NCBI RefSeq assembly: GCF_004342225.1
Contig: NZ_SMAR01000013.1
Location: 32,778 to 96,777 of the forward strand
Origin: Martelella mediterranea
Lineage (GTDB): Bacteria; Pseudomonadota; Alphaproteobacteria; Rhizobiales; Rhizobiaceae
DNA: 64,000 nucleotides
Direction: 5' to 3'
Below, piece by piece: positions 9,656 to 17,832 of this stretch (positions are counted from its first letter, which is position 1; every line of letters begins with the position of its first letter). The position numbers and the translations under genes were made by a program. Under the pieces are notes generated by a model. It was not told the DNA's origin. It searched no databases and worked only from the letters and a program-made list of their open reading frames with translations.

Positions 9656-11009
9656 TATTCTAGTCGTAGACGATGAAGCGGATATCCGGGACATCGTATC
9701 GGGTATTCTCTCGGATGAAGGGCACGAAACGCGGGTCGCGCATGACAGTGATAGCGCTTTGGCCGCCATTGCAAATCGTGTTCCGCGCTTGATTTTTCTG
9801 GATATCTGGATGCAGGGCAGCCGATTGGATGGTCTGGCTCTTCTTGATGAAATCAAGCAGCGTTACGCCGATCTGCCGGTGGTCATGATTTCCGGTCACG
9901 GGAATATCGAAACGGCTGTCTCATCCATCAAGCGGGGTGCTTTCGACTTTATTGAAAAGCCGTTTAAGGCTGACCGGCTGGTGCTGATTGCCGAGCGAGC
10001 GCTCGAAAATTCGCGTCTGAAACGTGAGGTTATGGAGCTGAAACGCAAAACAGGCGATCCGGAAGAACTGGTTGGTTCTTCGCTTCTTGTGTCGCAATTG
10101 CGTCAGACGCTTGAGAAAGTCGGTCCGACCAACAGCCGGGTTATGATTTTCGGTGGTTCCGGTAGTGGCAAAGAGGTTGTCGCACGCCTGATGCATCAAA
10201 AAAGTCAGCGTGCAGAAGGCCCTTTCGTTGCTTTGAATGCTGCTGCTATCACACCGGAAAATATGGAAATTGAACTTTTTGGCGTCGAAGGCGGCGGTGG
10301 GCGTACCCGCAAAACCGGTGCCCTTGAAAGGGCGCATCGCGGTACGCTTTATCTTGATGAAGTGGGCGAAATGCCGCTTGAGACGCAGAAAAAGATATTG
10401 CGGGTTCTCGTTGATCAGCAGTTTGAGCGTGTTGGGGGCAATCGCCGGGTGAGCGTGGATGTCCGGATCATATCGTCGACAGCGCTTGATCTGCAGGAAC
10501 GTATCCAGGACAGTTCTTTCCGGCAGGATCTTTATCACCGTCTTGCTGTTGTTCCTGTGCGCATTCCGGCACTGGCGGAACGGCGGGAAGATATTCCCTT
10601 CCTCGTTGATTTCATTATGCGACAGCTATGCGAGCAGGCTGGCATACGCCAGAGGCGCATTGCTGATGATGCAATGGCTATTCTGCAGGCGCATGACTGG
10701 CCGGGTAACATCAGACAGCTGCGCAACAACCTTGAGCGCTTGTTGATATTATCAAGGGAAGAAGACCCGAAGACACCGATTAGTGCGGATCTGTTGCCGG
10801 CTGATCTCTCCGATGTGCTGCCGCAGATACAGACCAGTGGCGATGCGCACATCATGACATTGCCCTTGCGCGAGGCCAGAGAGCGTTTTGAACGTGACTA
10901 TCTTATGGCGCAGATAAACCGGTTCGGTGGGAACATCTCCCGTACAGCCGAGTTTGTAGGCATGGAGCGTTCAGCGCTTCATCGGAAGCTCAAATCTCTT
11001 GGCATTTAA
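9645..11009 (+). CDS. ntrX: Response regulator NtrX, lacking the sigma54-contacting GAFTGA loop
   Basis: The 454-residue partner of NtrY has a receiver domain with Asp53 (LIFLDIWMQ), an AAA+ domain with Walker A GGSGSGKEVVA and Walker B GTLYLDEVGEMP, and a Fis-type C-terminus (GGNISRTAEFVGMERSALHRKL). Where NtrC has GAFTGA, NtrX reads FGVEGGGGRTRKTGALE, so the loop that engages sigma54 is absent. The same peculiarity is known for Brucella NtrX, which is thought to act without sigma54. I chose the ATG at 9645 because the receiver begins at once (MASDILVVDDEADIRD); a frame from 9600 would lie inside ntrY. Confidence 0.94.
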   Translation: MASDILVVDDEADIRDIVSGILSDEGHETRVAHDSDSALAAIANRVPRLIFLDIWMQGSRLDGLALLDEIKQRYADLPVVMISGHGNIETAVSSIKRGAFDFIEKPFKADRLVLIAERALENSRLKREVMELKRKTGDPEELVGSSLLVSQLRQTLEKVGPTNSRVMIFGGSGSGKEVVARLMHQKSQRAEGPFVALNAAAITPENMEIELFGVEGGGGRTRKTGALERAHRGTLYLDEVGEMPLETQKKILRVLVDQQFERVGGNRRVSVDVRIISSTALDLQERIQDSSFRQDLYHRLAVVPVRIPALAERREDIPFLVDFIMRQLCEQAGIRQRRIADDAMAILQAHDWPGNIRQLRNNLERLLILSREEDPKTPISADLLPADLSDVLPQIQTSGDAHIMTLPLREARERFERDYLMAQINRFGGNISRTAEFVGMERSALHRKLKSLGI

Positions 11010-11053
11010 GTGAAACTCGGTCAGATTGGGCGCTGAAAATACGCTCAGCACAG

Positions 11054-11067
11054 GACGGCATGCCGTC
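11054..11067. repeat. 14-bp perfect palindrome between ntrX and trkA
   Basis: GACGGCATGCCGTC is perfectly self-complementary and is flanked by further interrupted matches (CAC and GTG arms). It lies 45 bp after ntrX and 57 bp before trkA. It could be a regulator site for trkA or the stem of a weak hairpin. No T-run follows. Confidence 0.35.
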
Positions 11068-11123
11068 GTGTTCGCTCACCGAATTTCAAACTCGGGAACG
11101 GCCTTTCAGGCTGAAAAGATTGT

Positions 11124-12500
11124 ATGAAGATCATTATTTGTGGCGCAGGGCAGGTTGGCTTTGGTATCGCGGAGCGCCTGTCACAGGAATATAACGATGT
11201 TTCCGTTATCGATACATCCGCGTCGCTGATCAGCACGATCACAGAGCTTCTTGATGTCCGTGGATATGTTGGACATGGCGCGCATCCTGATACGCTGGCT
11301 CAGGCAGGGGCCGATCAGGCCGATATGATCATCGCTGTGACGCTGCATGACGAGATCAATATGGTGGCCTGCCAGGTTGCACATTCGTTGTTCAATGTTC
11401 CCACCAAGATCGCGCGTATTCGCTCGCAGAGCTATCTTCAGTCTCACTATTCTGACCTCTTCTCGCGTGACCACATGCCGATCGATGTGACAATTTCGCC
11501 AGAGGTTGAGGTCGGTAAGCTCGTCTTGCGGCGGATCTCGTTTCCCGGAGCAACAGACATCGTGCGTTTCGCAGATGAGCGTATCACCATGCTGGCTGTT
11601 GAGTGCAACGATGATTGCCCGGTGCTCAATACGCCGCTTATCCAGCTCAGCCAGCTGTTTCCGGATCTCGGGGCCACTGTCACGGGCATTTACCGGGATG
11701 AAAAAGTCATCATTCCACATTCGAACGATCAGATCGTCGCCGGTGATCTTGTCTATGTTGTTTGCGAGCAGGAGCATATACGGCGCACGCTTGCCCTTTT
11801 TGGGCATGAAGAGCAGGAAGCCCGCCGTATCGTTATCGCCGGGGGCGGCAATATCGGCTTTTACGTGGCAAAGTCGATTGAAGAACTGCAGCCGAAGACA
11901 AGACTGAAGATGATCGAGAATGATCGCGAAAAGGCGGTTGCGGTCTCTGATGCGCTTCGCAATGTGATCGTGTTGCAGGGGTCGGCGCTCGATCAGAACA
12001 TCATGGTTCAGGCGGATGTGCCTGATGCGCATCTGATGGTTTCACTCACCAATAACGACCAGACAAATATCCTTTCCTCGGTCATTGCCAAGCAGCTTGG
12101 TTGTCAGTCCAATCTGGCTCTTCTCAATAATCCCTCATTTCATGACGTGACCAAGTCTCTGGGCATTGATGCTTATATCAATCCACGTGCCGTCACGATC
12201 TCCCGTGTGCTGCAACACGTCCGCAAGGGGCGCATCCGTTCCGTCTATGCGGTCCAGAAGGGCGCGGCTGAAGTGATTGAAGCTGAGGCTTTGACGACCT
12301 CACCGCTTGTCGGGACGCCTTTTCGTGATCTTGACCTGCCTGAAGGGATCCGGATCGGTGCAGTCTATCGCGGTGATAAGGTTTTAAGGCCAACCGGTGA
12401 TATGAAAATCAAAGCAAATGATCGGGTTATTCTGTTTGCTGTCGCTTCCGCAGTCCGGCATGTCGAACAATTGTTCCGGGTATCGATCCAGTATTTCTAG
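11124..12500 (+). CDS. trkA: Trk potassium uptake regulatory subunit TrkA
   Basis: TrkA is the cytoplasmic NAD(H)-binding subunit that gates Trk-type potassium channels. The 458-residue protein has two repeats of an RCK unit: TrkA-N beginning IIICGAGQVGFGIAERLSQE (residues 3-22), TrkA-C, then a second TrkA-N beginning IVIAGGGNIGFYVAKSIEEL, and a final TrkA-C. Both glycine-rich dinucleotide-binding loops are intact. In many Rhizobiales trkA follows ntrX, as here, which supports a link between nitrogen signalling and potassium homeostasis. No TrkH membrane partner is in the window. Confidence 0.95.
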   Translation: MKIIICGAGQVGFGIAERLSQEYNDVSVIDTSASLISTITELLDVRGYVGHGAHPDTLAQAGADQADMIIAVTLHDEINMVACQVAHSLFNVPTKIARIRSQSYLQSHYSDLFSRDHMPIDVTISPEVEVGKLVLRRISFPGATDIVRFADERITMLAVECNDDCPVLNTPLIQLSQLFPDLGATVTGIYRDEKVIIPHSNDQIVAGDLVYVVCEQEHIRRTLALFGHEEQEARRIVIAGGGNIGFYVAKSIEELQPKTRLKMIENDREKAVAVSDALRNVIVLQGSALDQNIMVQADVPDAHLMVSLTNNDQTNILSSVIAKQLGCQSNLALLNNPSFHDVTKSLGIDAYINPRAVTISRVLQHVRKGRIRSVYAVQKGAAEVIEAEALTTSPLVGTPFRDLDLPEGIRIGAVYRGDKVLRPTGDMKIKANDRVILFAVASAVRHVEQLFRVSIQYF

Positions 12501-12673
12501 TGTAGTGATGTTTCAGACTGTTTTTACTATCAAAGATGGTATCTTTTCGCCGTTGCGGAAGTGCTGACGATTTGCTACCAACCTAAAATGAAGAGCTGCA
12601 ACTGAAGTATCAGTACAGCGCATAATAAATGGAAACCGGCTGAGGTCGGCAAAATTAAGAAAGAATCGGCGCC

Positions 12674-12916
12674 ATGGCGGAACGTTCTCAAAACCTTCAG
12701 GATGTCTTTCTCAATTGCGTTCGTAAGCAGAAAATTTCACTGACCATCTTCCTGATCAATGGTGTGAAGCTGACAGGTGTGGTCACATCTTTTGATAATT
12801 TCTGCGTATTGCTGCGACGCGACGGACATTCCCAGCTTGTCTATAAGCACGCGATTTCAACCATCATGCCAAGTCAGCCGGTTCAGATGTTTGAAACCGA
12901 AGACAGCGCATCCTGA
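12674..12916 (+). CDS. hfq: RNA chaperone Hfq
   Basis: This 80-residue Sm-like protein forms a hexamer that pairs small RNAs with mRNAs. The Sm1 region ([20 protein letters not shown]) and the Sm2 signature YKHAIST are conserved, as are Q8 and the distal-face residues typical of the family. The acidic C-terminal tail is very short, as usual in alphaproteobacteria. The 173-bp gap after trkA should hold its promoter. hflX begins within 14-77 bp downstream, giving the familiar hfq-hflX pair. Confidence 0.97.
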   Translation: MAERSQNLQDVFLNCVRKQKISLTIFLINGVKLTGVVTSFDNFCVLLRRDGHSQLVYKHAISTIMPSQPVQMFETEDSAS

Positions 12917-12929
12917 TTGGTGAACTTCC

Positions 12930-14276
12930 ATTTCTGACGATAACAACTCTTTCGAGAGCCAATACGAAAACCGGGATGCCTCCCGCGCGCTTGTGATCGT
13001 GCCTGTGCTGAAAGCAGCACGTGGGGATCGCGGCGCGGACAATGTTGTGAGCACACGCCCGGCGGAGAGCCGCCTTCAGGAAGCTGATGGTCTTGCCCGC
13101 GCTATCGGGTTGAGTGTGGTTGAGGCCCAGATCGTACCGGTGAATGATCCGCGCCCTGCGACCCTGATCGGTGGCGGGAAGATTGAGGAAATTGACCATC
13201 AGCTTGATGAGAAGAATATCGGGCTGGTAATTGTCGATCACCCGCTGACGCCGGTGCAGCAGCGCAATCTGGAAAAAGCCTGGGTCGCAAAGGTCATCGA
13301 CAGAACCGGCCTTATCCTCGAGATATTTGGTGACCGCGCTTCGACGAAAGAAGGCCGTCTTCAGGTCGAGCTGGCGCATCTGAATTATCAGCGCGGGCGG
13401 CTCGTGCGGAGCTGGACTCACCTGGAGCGTCAGCGTGGCGGCGGCGGTTTTATGGGTGGTCCGGGTGAAACACAGATTGAAGCCGACAGGCGAATGTTGC
13501 GTGAGCGAATCGTCAAGCTTGAGCGTGAGCTGGAACAGGTCGTCCGCACCCGCCAGCTGCACCGTTCAAAGCGGAAAAAAGTGCCGCATCCCATCGTCGC
13601 GCTCGTCGGCTATACCAATGCCGGTAAATCGACACTGTTTAACCGGATAACCGGGGCAGGCGTTCTGGCAGAAGACATGCTGTTCGCGACGCTGGATCCA
13701 ACGCTCAGGCGGATGAAATTGCCGCATGGCCGCACAGTTATTCTGTCTGACACGGTTGGCTTCATTTCTGATCTGCCGACCCATCTGGTGGCAGCGTTCA
13801 GGGCAACGTTGGAAGAAGTTCTTGAAGCTGATCTCATTCTTCATGTGCGCGATATGTCAGACCCGGCGCGCGATGCCCAGTCTGACGATGTTTTGCGGAT
13901 TTTGAACGAGCTCGGTATCGACGAGAAAACGCAGGATGAGCGTATCATCGAGGTCTGGAACAAGCTTGACCTTCTGTCTCCTGATGAACATGACGCGCTT
14001 ATGGATCGGGCTAACGCGAATGAAAAGGTGATGGGCGTTTCTGCGGTTACCGGCGAGGGCGTGTCCGAGCTTATGGATGTTATCGCTGCACGGCTTGCTG
14101 GTGTTTTAACCGAAACGACAATCGTGCTTTCACCCGCCCAGCTTCAGTTTCTGCCGTGGATTTATGAACACGCTCTTGTTGATGAACGTCGTGATGAAGA
14201 AGATGGCTCCGTCAGTCTTGATATCCGTTTACCGGAAGCGGAATCGCAAAGACTTGAGAGTATGCTGTCGGAATAG
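12930..14276 (+). CDS. hflX: Ribosome-associated GTPase HflX, probable ATT start
   Basis: HflX is a GTPase that binds 50S subunits and rescues or splits stalled ribosomes. The protein has the N-terminal HflX domain (PATLIGGGKIEEI, HPLTPVQQRNLEKAW, VIDRTGLILEIF) and a G domain with GYTNAGKST (G1), DTVGFISDLP (G3) and NKLD (G4). The first ordinary start in frame is GTG at 12993, but it falls inside the first beta strand (ALVIVPVLK) and has no good ribosome-binding site. The frame is open back to a stop at 12921. The only upstream candidate is ATT at 12930, preceded by GGTGA at 12919-12923 with 6-nt spacing, which gives 448 residues. If ATT is not used, the gene is 12993-14276. Confidence 0.85.
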   Translation: MSDDNNSFESQYENRDASRALVIVPVLKAARGDRGADNVVSTRPAESRLQEADGLARAIGLSVVEAQIVPVNDPRPATLIGGGKIEEIDHQLDEKNIGLVIVDHPLTPVQQRNLEKAWVAKVIDRTGLILEIFGDRASTKEGRLQVELAHLNYQRGRLVRSWTHLERQRGGGGFMGGPGETQIEADRRMLRERIVKLERELEQVVRTRQLHRSKRKKVPHPIVALVGYTNAGKSTLFNRITGAGVLAEDMLFATLDPTLRRMKLPHGRTVILSDTVGFISDLPTHLVAAFRATLEEVLEADLILHVRDMSDPARDAQSDDVLRILNELGIDEKTQDERIIEVWNKLDLLSPDEHDALMDRANANEKVMGVSAVTGEGVSELMDVIAARLAGVLTETTIVLSPAQLQFLPWIYEHALVDERRDEEDGSVSLDIRLPEAESQRLESMLSE

Positions 14277-14297
14277 GGCGGGTTACGACCGCTGTCT

Positions 14298-15131
14298 TCA
14301 AACAAGTTGTCTTTCAATGGACTTTGCGTCCTGCCAGAGGGCTTCCATGCGCTCCAGCGTGGCCTCATCAAGTGTTTTTCCGTCTTTTTCCAGCGTCTTT
14401 TCAATATGACTGAAACGACGTCGGAATTTCGTGTTGGTACCACGCAATGCCTGTTCCGGGTCGGTTTTGGTGTGGCGCGCCAGGTTGACTGCGGCAAAAA
14501 TCATATCACCGAGCTCGTCCGACACTGCCGCTTTGTTCCCTGAAAGCAGGGCCTGTCTCAGCTCATGAATTTCTTCCTCAAATTTATCGAGGATTGGCTC
14601 AGGCTCAGACCAGTCGAAACCGACACGGGCTGCATGTTCCTGTAGCTTGAGAGCTTCGGTCAGGGCCGGGAATGAGCGCTGTACACCACCAAGATGACCG
14701 GCCTTGAAGTCTTCCGTAAGGCCACGTCGGGCGCGCCGTTCTGCGCGCTCTGCCTTTTCTTCACGCTTGATATCATCCCATTTCTGCTTCACGGCTTCGG
14801 CGGTTTCAGCATCATAGGAGCCAAAGACATGCGGATGGCGGCGGATCATTTTTGATGTGACTGCGTGGACAACGTCACCGAACGAAAACTCACCGGCTTC
14901 TTCAGCCATGCGCGCGTGAAATACCACCTGCAAAAGCAGGTCACCGAGCTCGTCACAAAGATCATCGAGATCATTGCGCTCGATCGCGTCTGCGACTTCA
15001 TAGGCTTCTTCGATGGTATAGGGTTTGATCGTTTCGAACGATTGTTTGATGTCCCAGGGGCAACCCGTTTCAGGATCGCGAAGTGCGGCCATAATTTCGA
15101 GAAGGCGGTTGATGTCGGGCGAAGGTTCCAT
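14298..15131 (-). CDS. mazG: Nucleoside triphosphate pyrophosphohydrolase MazG
   Basis: MazG hydrolyses NTPs and dNTPs to monophosphates and so cleans the nucleotide pool. The 277-residue protein carries two MazG domains. The first has CPWDIKQSFETIKPYTIEEA and the metal-binding pattern DDLCDELGDLLLQVVFHARM. The second has EEEIHELRQAL and SDELGDMIFAAVNLARH. Its length is close to that of E. coli MazG. A Shine-Dalgarno AGGAG lies about 9 nt before the ATG. It converges with hflX, only 21 bp away, and I see no clear intrinsic terminator between them. Confidence 0.95.
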   Translation of the reverse strand: MEPSPDINRLLEIMAALRDPETGCPWDIKQSFETIKPYTIEEAYEVADAIERNDLDDLCDELGDLLLQVVFHARMAEEAGEFSFGDVVHAVTSKMIRRHPHVFGSYDAETAEAVKQKWDDIKREEKAERAERRARRGLTEDFKAGHLGGVQRSFPALTEALKLQEHAARVGFDWSEPEPILDKFEEEIHELRQALLSGNKAAVSDELGDMIFAAVNLARHTKTDPEQALRGTNTKFRRRFSHIEKTLEKDGKTLDEATLERMEALWQDAKSIERQLV

Positions 15132-15219
15132 GGGAAAGGGCTCCTGAGTTCGGTCGGTCAGGTCAAAATCGAGGCGCAGTGCCGGTTTGCATAAGACTTG
15201 AGAAGCAGCCTATAGCGCC

Positions 15220-15239
15220 GTGCGTCCATTCGGACGCAC
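15220..15239. repeat. 20-bp palindrome resembling a dispersed rhizobial intergenic element
   Basis: GTGCGTCCATTCGGACGCAC forms an 8-bp perfect stem with a 4-nt loop, and outer AGCGC/GCGCT arms extend it (about 15214-15254). It lies between the mazG start and the stop of the deaminase gene. From memory, very similar TGCGTCC/GGACGCA palindromes are repeated many times between genes in Rhizobiales genomes. I saw no second copy here. No T-run follows on either strand. Confidence 0.5.
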
Positions 15240-15252
15240 AAAGCACGATGCG

Positions 15253-15840
15253 CTAGTCGAGCGGGATACCGGTTTCGCCTTTATGCGACTGGTAGGTCTG
15301 TGAGGCAAGCGCATATGTTGCTTTGATCTCAGCGATACGATTTTCAAAGTCGCTGCGCTCAGGCTCGTTTGCCAAAGATGCCATTTCCGGTATGGAGCGG
15401 GACGTAAAGAAGGCATTCTTTCTGTGATATCCGCCCGGCTCTAAACCATATAGCTCTTTCATGATTTTCAGGTCATGCGGAATCGCAAAACGATCACGCG
15501 AATCCTCGTGGCTGAAGAAGTAGAAGTAATTGTCGAAACCGGCCCAGGTGATTGCCGACATGCACATCGTGCAGGGTTCGTGCGTTGTAAGGAACAGCAG
15601 GTCCTTCGTGTCCGGGCGCTCGGACAATTCATAGAATTGCTTCAGTGTGTGAACCTCGCCATGCCAGAGTGGGTTGGATGTCTCGTCATTGGTTCCCGCG
15701 ATGACCAGAGACAGATCTGACTTTCTGAGTATCGCCGCTCCGAAGACCTTGTTGCCCCGATCGACCCCGCGCATGGTCAGCGGCAGGATATCGTTCTCAA
15801 TGACGCTCAGGAGTCGGTTGGTCAGTTTTATATCGTCCAT
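15253..15840 (-). CDS. Zinc-dependent nucleoside/base deaminase-like protein
   Basis: This 195-residue protein has the cytidine-deaminase-like zinc site: HGE in PLWHGEVHTLKQFYEL supplies the histidine ligand and catalytic glutamate, and THEPCTMCMSAI supplies the two cysteines. This places it with small tRNA-adenosine, guanine or cytosine deaminases; the substrate is not evident. I chose the ATG at 15840 because GGGGA lies 7 nt upstream. ATGs at 15867 and 15888 and a longer frame to 16014 exist but lack family features. It is probably transcribed alone; the 217-bp gap to the divergent cysG should hold both promoters. Confidence 0.82.
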   Translation of the reverse strand: MDDIKLTNRLLSVIENDILPLTMRGVDRGNKVFGAAILRKSDLSLVIAGTNDETSNPLWHGEVHTLKQFYELSERPDTKDLLFLTTHEPCTMCMSAITWAGFDNYFYFFSHEDSRDRFAIPHDLKIMKELYGLEPGGYHRKNAFFTSRSIPEMASLANEPERSDFENRIAEIKATYALASQTYQSHKGETGIPLD

Positions 15841-16057
15841 CTTTGTTCCCCGTTCGATGCTGTTCATCAGCGAGTAAAATGAGTTCATCACCTGTATGCA
15901 AGACACCGCCGTCTCCCGATACCGGTTAAATTTGCTGCAAGCCTCAGAAATTTGAGGAACGAAATGTGCATGAGCGCGCCGGTTACGCATTTTCGTTTCT
16001 TCAACTACGGGCACGAAACAACGATCATTTCACCAGCTTGAAAAGGACTGGTTGCAA

Positions 16058-17509
16058 ATGGTCGCGAAAGAAGAATTGCTGACGACGTTCCCGGCGTTTT
16101 TCCGGGTTGATGGGAAGAAGGTCGCTATTTTTGGCAATGGTGATGAGGCCTTTGCAAAGGCCCGGCTGGTTGCCAAAACCAGCGCACGGATCGTTGCTTA
16201 TGCCGATAATCCGGAAACAGACTACACAGAATTTCTGCTGGAAAACGGGCATATGCTCATCCGCGAACCTTTTTGCATGGCCCAGCTGGAAGACGCCAGC
16301 CTGGTGTTCGCAGCTTCAGGCGTTGAAGAGGTTGACCATCATATTGCCGGGGCTGCGCGCTCACTTCGAATTCCTGTAAATGCCGTCGACCAGAAAGAAG
16401 ACTGCGATTTTTATACGCCTGCGCTGGTTGCTCGTCCGCCGGTCGCCGTCGCCATTGGCACAGAAGGCGCCGGTCCGGTTCTGGCTCAGATGATCCGAAC
16501 CAAAATTGATACCATGCTGCCACGTTCCCTTGGTCCACTGGCACGATTGGCAAACAGCCTGAGAGATAAGGTTGATGCGCGGATCCCCAGAGGAAGCCCG
16601 CGGCGCGCATTCTGGTCCCGTTTTTTCAATGGGTCGGTGGCAGAGGCGGTCGAGCGCGGACGAATGATTGAGGCCGAATGCCTGGCAGACGAAATACTGG
16701 CGGATGGGGCTGATATCAGCGGCCATGTTGCCCTTGTTGGTGCAGGTCCGGGAGCAGAAGACTTGCTCACCATTCGTGCGCACCGTCTTCTTATGGAAGC
16801 TGATGTGATTGCCCATGATGCGCTCGTGCCCCAGGCCGTTATTGATATGGGACGGCGTGATGCAGAGCGGATAGCCGTTGGTAAGCGCAAGAATTGCCAT
16901 TCTAAATCTCAAAATGAAATCAATGGACTGATGATCGATCTTGCCAAAGAAGGTAAGCGTGTCGTTCGATTGAAATCTGGTGATCCCCTGGTTTTTGGAC
17001 GCGCCGGCGAAGAAATGGCGGCACTGAGGTCCGCCGGTATTTCATATGAAGTCGTTCCCGGCGTGACCTCTGCCACTGCCGCAGCTGCTGATTTCGAATT
17101 ACCGCTGACACTGCGCGGTGTCGCTTCAACGCTGGTTTTTACGACCGGCCACGACCTCAATGGTGAAACCTTGCCGGACTGGGCCGGATTGGCGGTTCAG
17201 GGTACCACGATTGCTGTCTATATGGGCCGTTCTGTCGCTGCCAGACTTGGTTCCCGGCTGGAGGAAGCAGGTGTTTCACCCGACACCACGATCGCGGTCA
17301 TCGAAAATGCCAGCCGCACCAACCGGCGCTTGCTGCATGGTGTTCTGGCAGAGCTGCCGCTTCTTGAGGGGCGTGATGACCTTTCAGGTCCGGTTATGGT
17401 GATCATCGGAGATGCCGTCGCCGGGGCTAACCTTGAACATTCGAGCACCATCGCGACCAACAGCAATGTCGCCACCAAACACTTTATGGGAGTCGCTCAT
17501 GCCCGCTAA
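16058..17509 (+). CDS. cysG: Multifunctional siroheme synthase CysG
   Basis: CysG makes siroheme for the sulfite reductase encoded just downstream. The 483-residue protein has an N-terminal precorrin-2 dehydrogenase/ferrochelatase module (KKVAIFGNGDEAFAKARL; NAVDQKEDCDFYTPALV) and a C-terminal uroporphyrinogen-III methyltransferase module from about residue 218 (VALVGAGPGAEDLLTIRA; KRVVRLKSGDPLVFGRAGEE; YEVVPGVTSATAA). I chose the ATG at 16058 with AGGA 10 nt upstream; a TTG at 16052 would add two residues. It is the first gene of the plus-strand sulfite-reduction cluster, and the next gene overlaps it by 11 bp. Confidence 0.95.
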   Translation: MVAKEELLTTFPAFFRVDGKKVAIFGNGDEAFAKARLVAKTSARIVAYADNPETDYTEFLLENGHMLIREPFCMAQLEDASLVFAASGVEEVDHHIAGAARSLRIPVNAVDQKEDCDFYTPALVARPPVAVAIGTEGAGPVLAQMIRTKIDTMLPRSLGPLARLANSLRDKVDARIPRGSPRRAFWSRFFNGSVAEAVERGRMIEAECLADEILADGADISGHVALVGAGPGAEDLLTIRAHRLLMEADVIAHDALVPQAVIDMGRRDAERIAVGKRKNCHSKSQNEINGLMIDLAKEGKRVVRLKSGDPLVFGRAGEEMAALRSAGISYEVVPGVTSATAAAADFELPLTLRGVASTLVFTTGHDLNGETLPDWAGLAVQGTTIAVYMGRSVAARLGSRLEEAGVSPDTTIAVIENASRTNRRLLHGVLAELPLLEGRDDLSGPVMVIIGDAVAGANLEHSSTIATNSNVATKHFMGVAHAR

Positions 17510-17828
17510 ACATGTTGCAAAAGTGCTGACGGCAAACAGGCTGAAAGATGGCCTTTCAATCTGGCTTGATGCCAATGGTCGCTGGACAGAAAATCTGCAG
17601 CAGGCTCTTGTCGCCAGGCATGACGCAGCCGTCGACAGCCTCGATGATATCGGCAAGCGCGACTTCTCGGCCAACAAGGTTGTTGATGTCAATCTGATTG
17701 ATGTCGAGGAGCGGGCTGACGGGCGAATCTGGCCGCTGAGGCTGCGCGAACGCATTCGCGCTGAAGGGCCAACCATACCCTATGCAGCCGGCTTTTCTGC
17801 GGCTAGCCCCGAACGCGTGGAGGCTTGA
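17499..17828 (+). CDS. DUF2849 domain protein of the sulfite-reductase cluster
   Basis: This 109-residue protein matches the small DUF2849 family: KVLTANRLKDGLSIWLDANGRW near the start (KVLTANRLKDG, then SIWLDANG), and VDVNLIDVEERADGRIWPLRLRE later. Its biochemical role is unknown. The family is found almost exclusively between cysG and cysI in alphaproteobacteria, which suggests a part in sulfite reductase assembly or activity. It overlaps cysG by 11 bp and ends 4 bp before the cysI start, so it is surely cotranscribed. I picked the ATG at 17499 because the conserved region starts there. Confidence 0.85.
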   Translation: MPAKHVAKVLTANRLKDGLSIWLDANGRWTENLQQALVARHDAAVDSLDDIGKRDFSANKVVDVNLIDVEERADGRIWPLRLRERIRAEGPTIPYAAGFSAASPERVEA

Positions 17829-17832
17829 GATT

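Noticed and set aside
11181..12032. Minus-strand 283-codon frame opposite trkA
   Set aside because: Shadow of trkA with no family features; the same holds for frames opposite uvrA (36448-37290) and ntrC (5499-6350).
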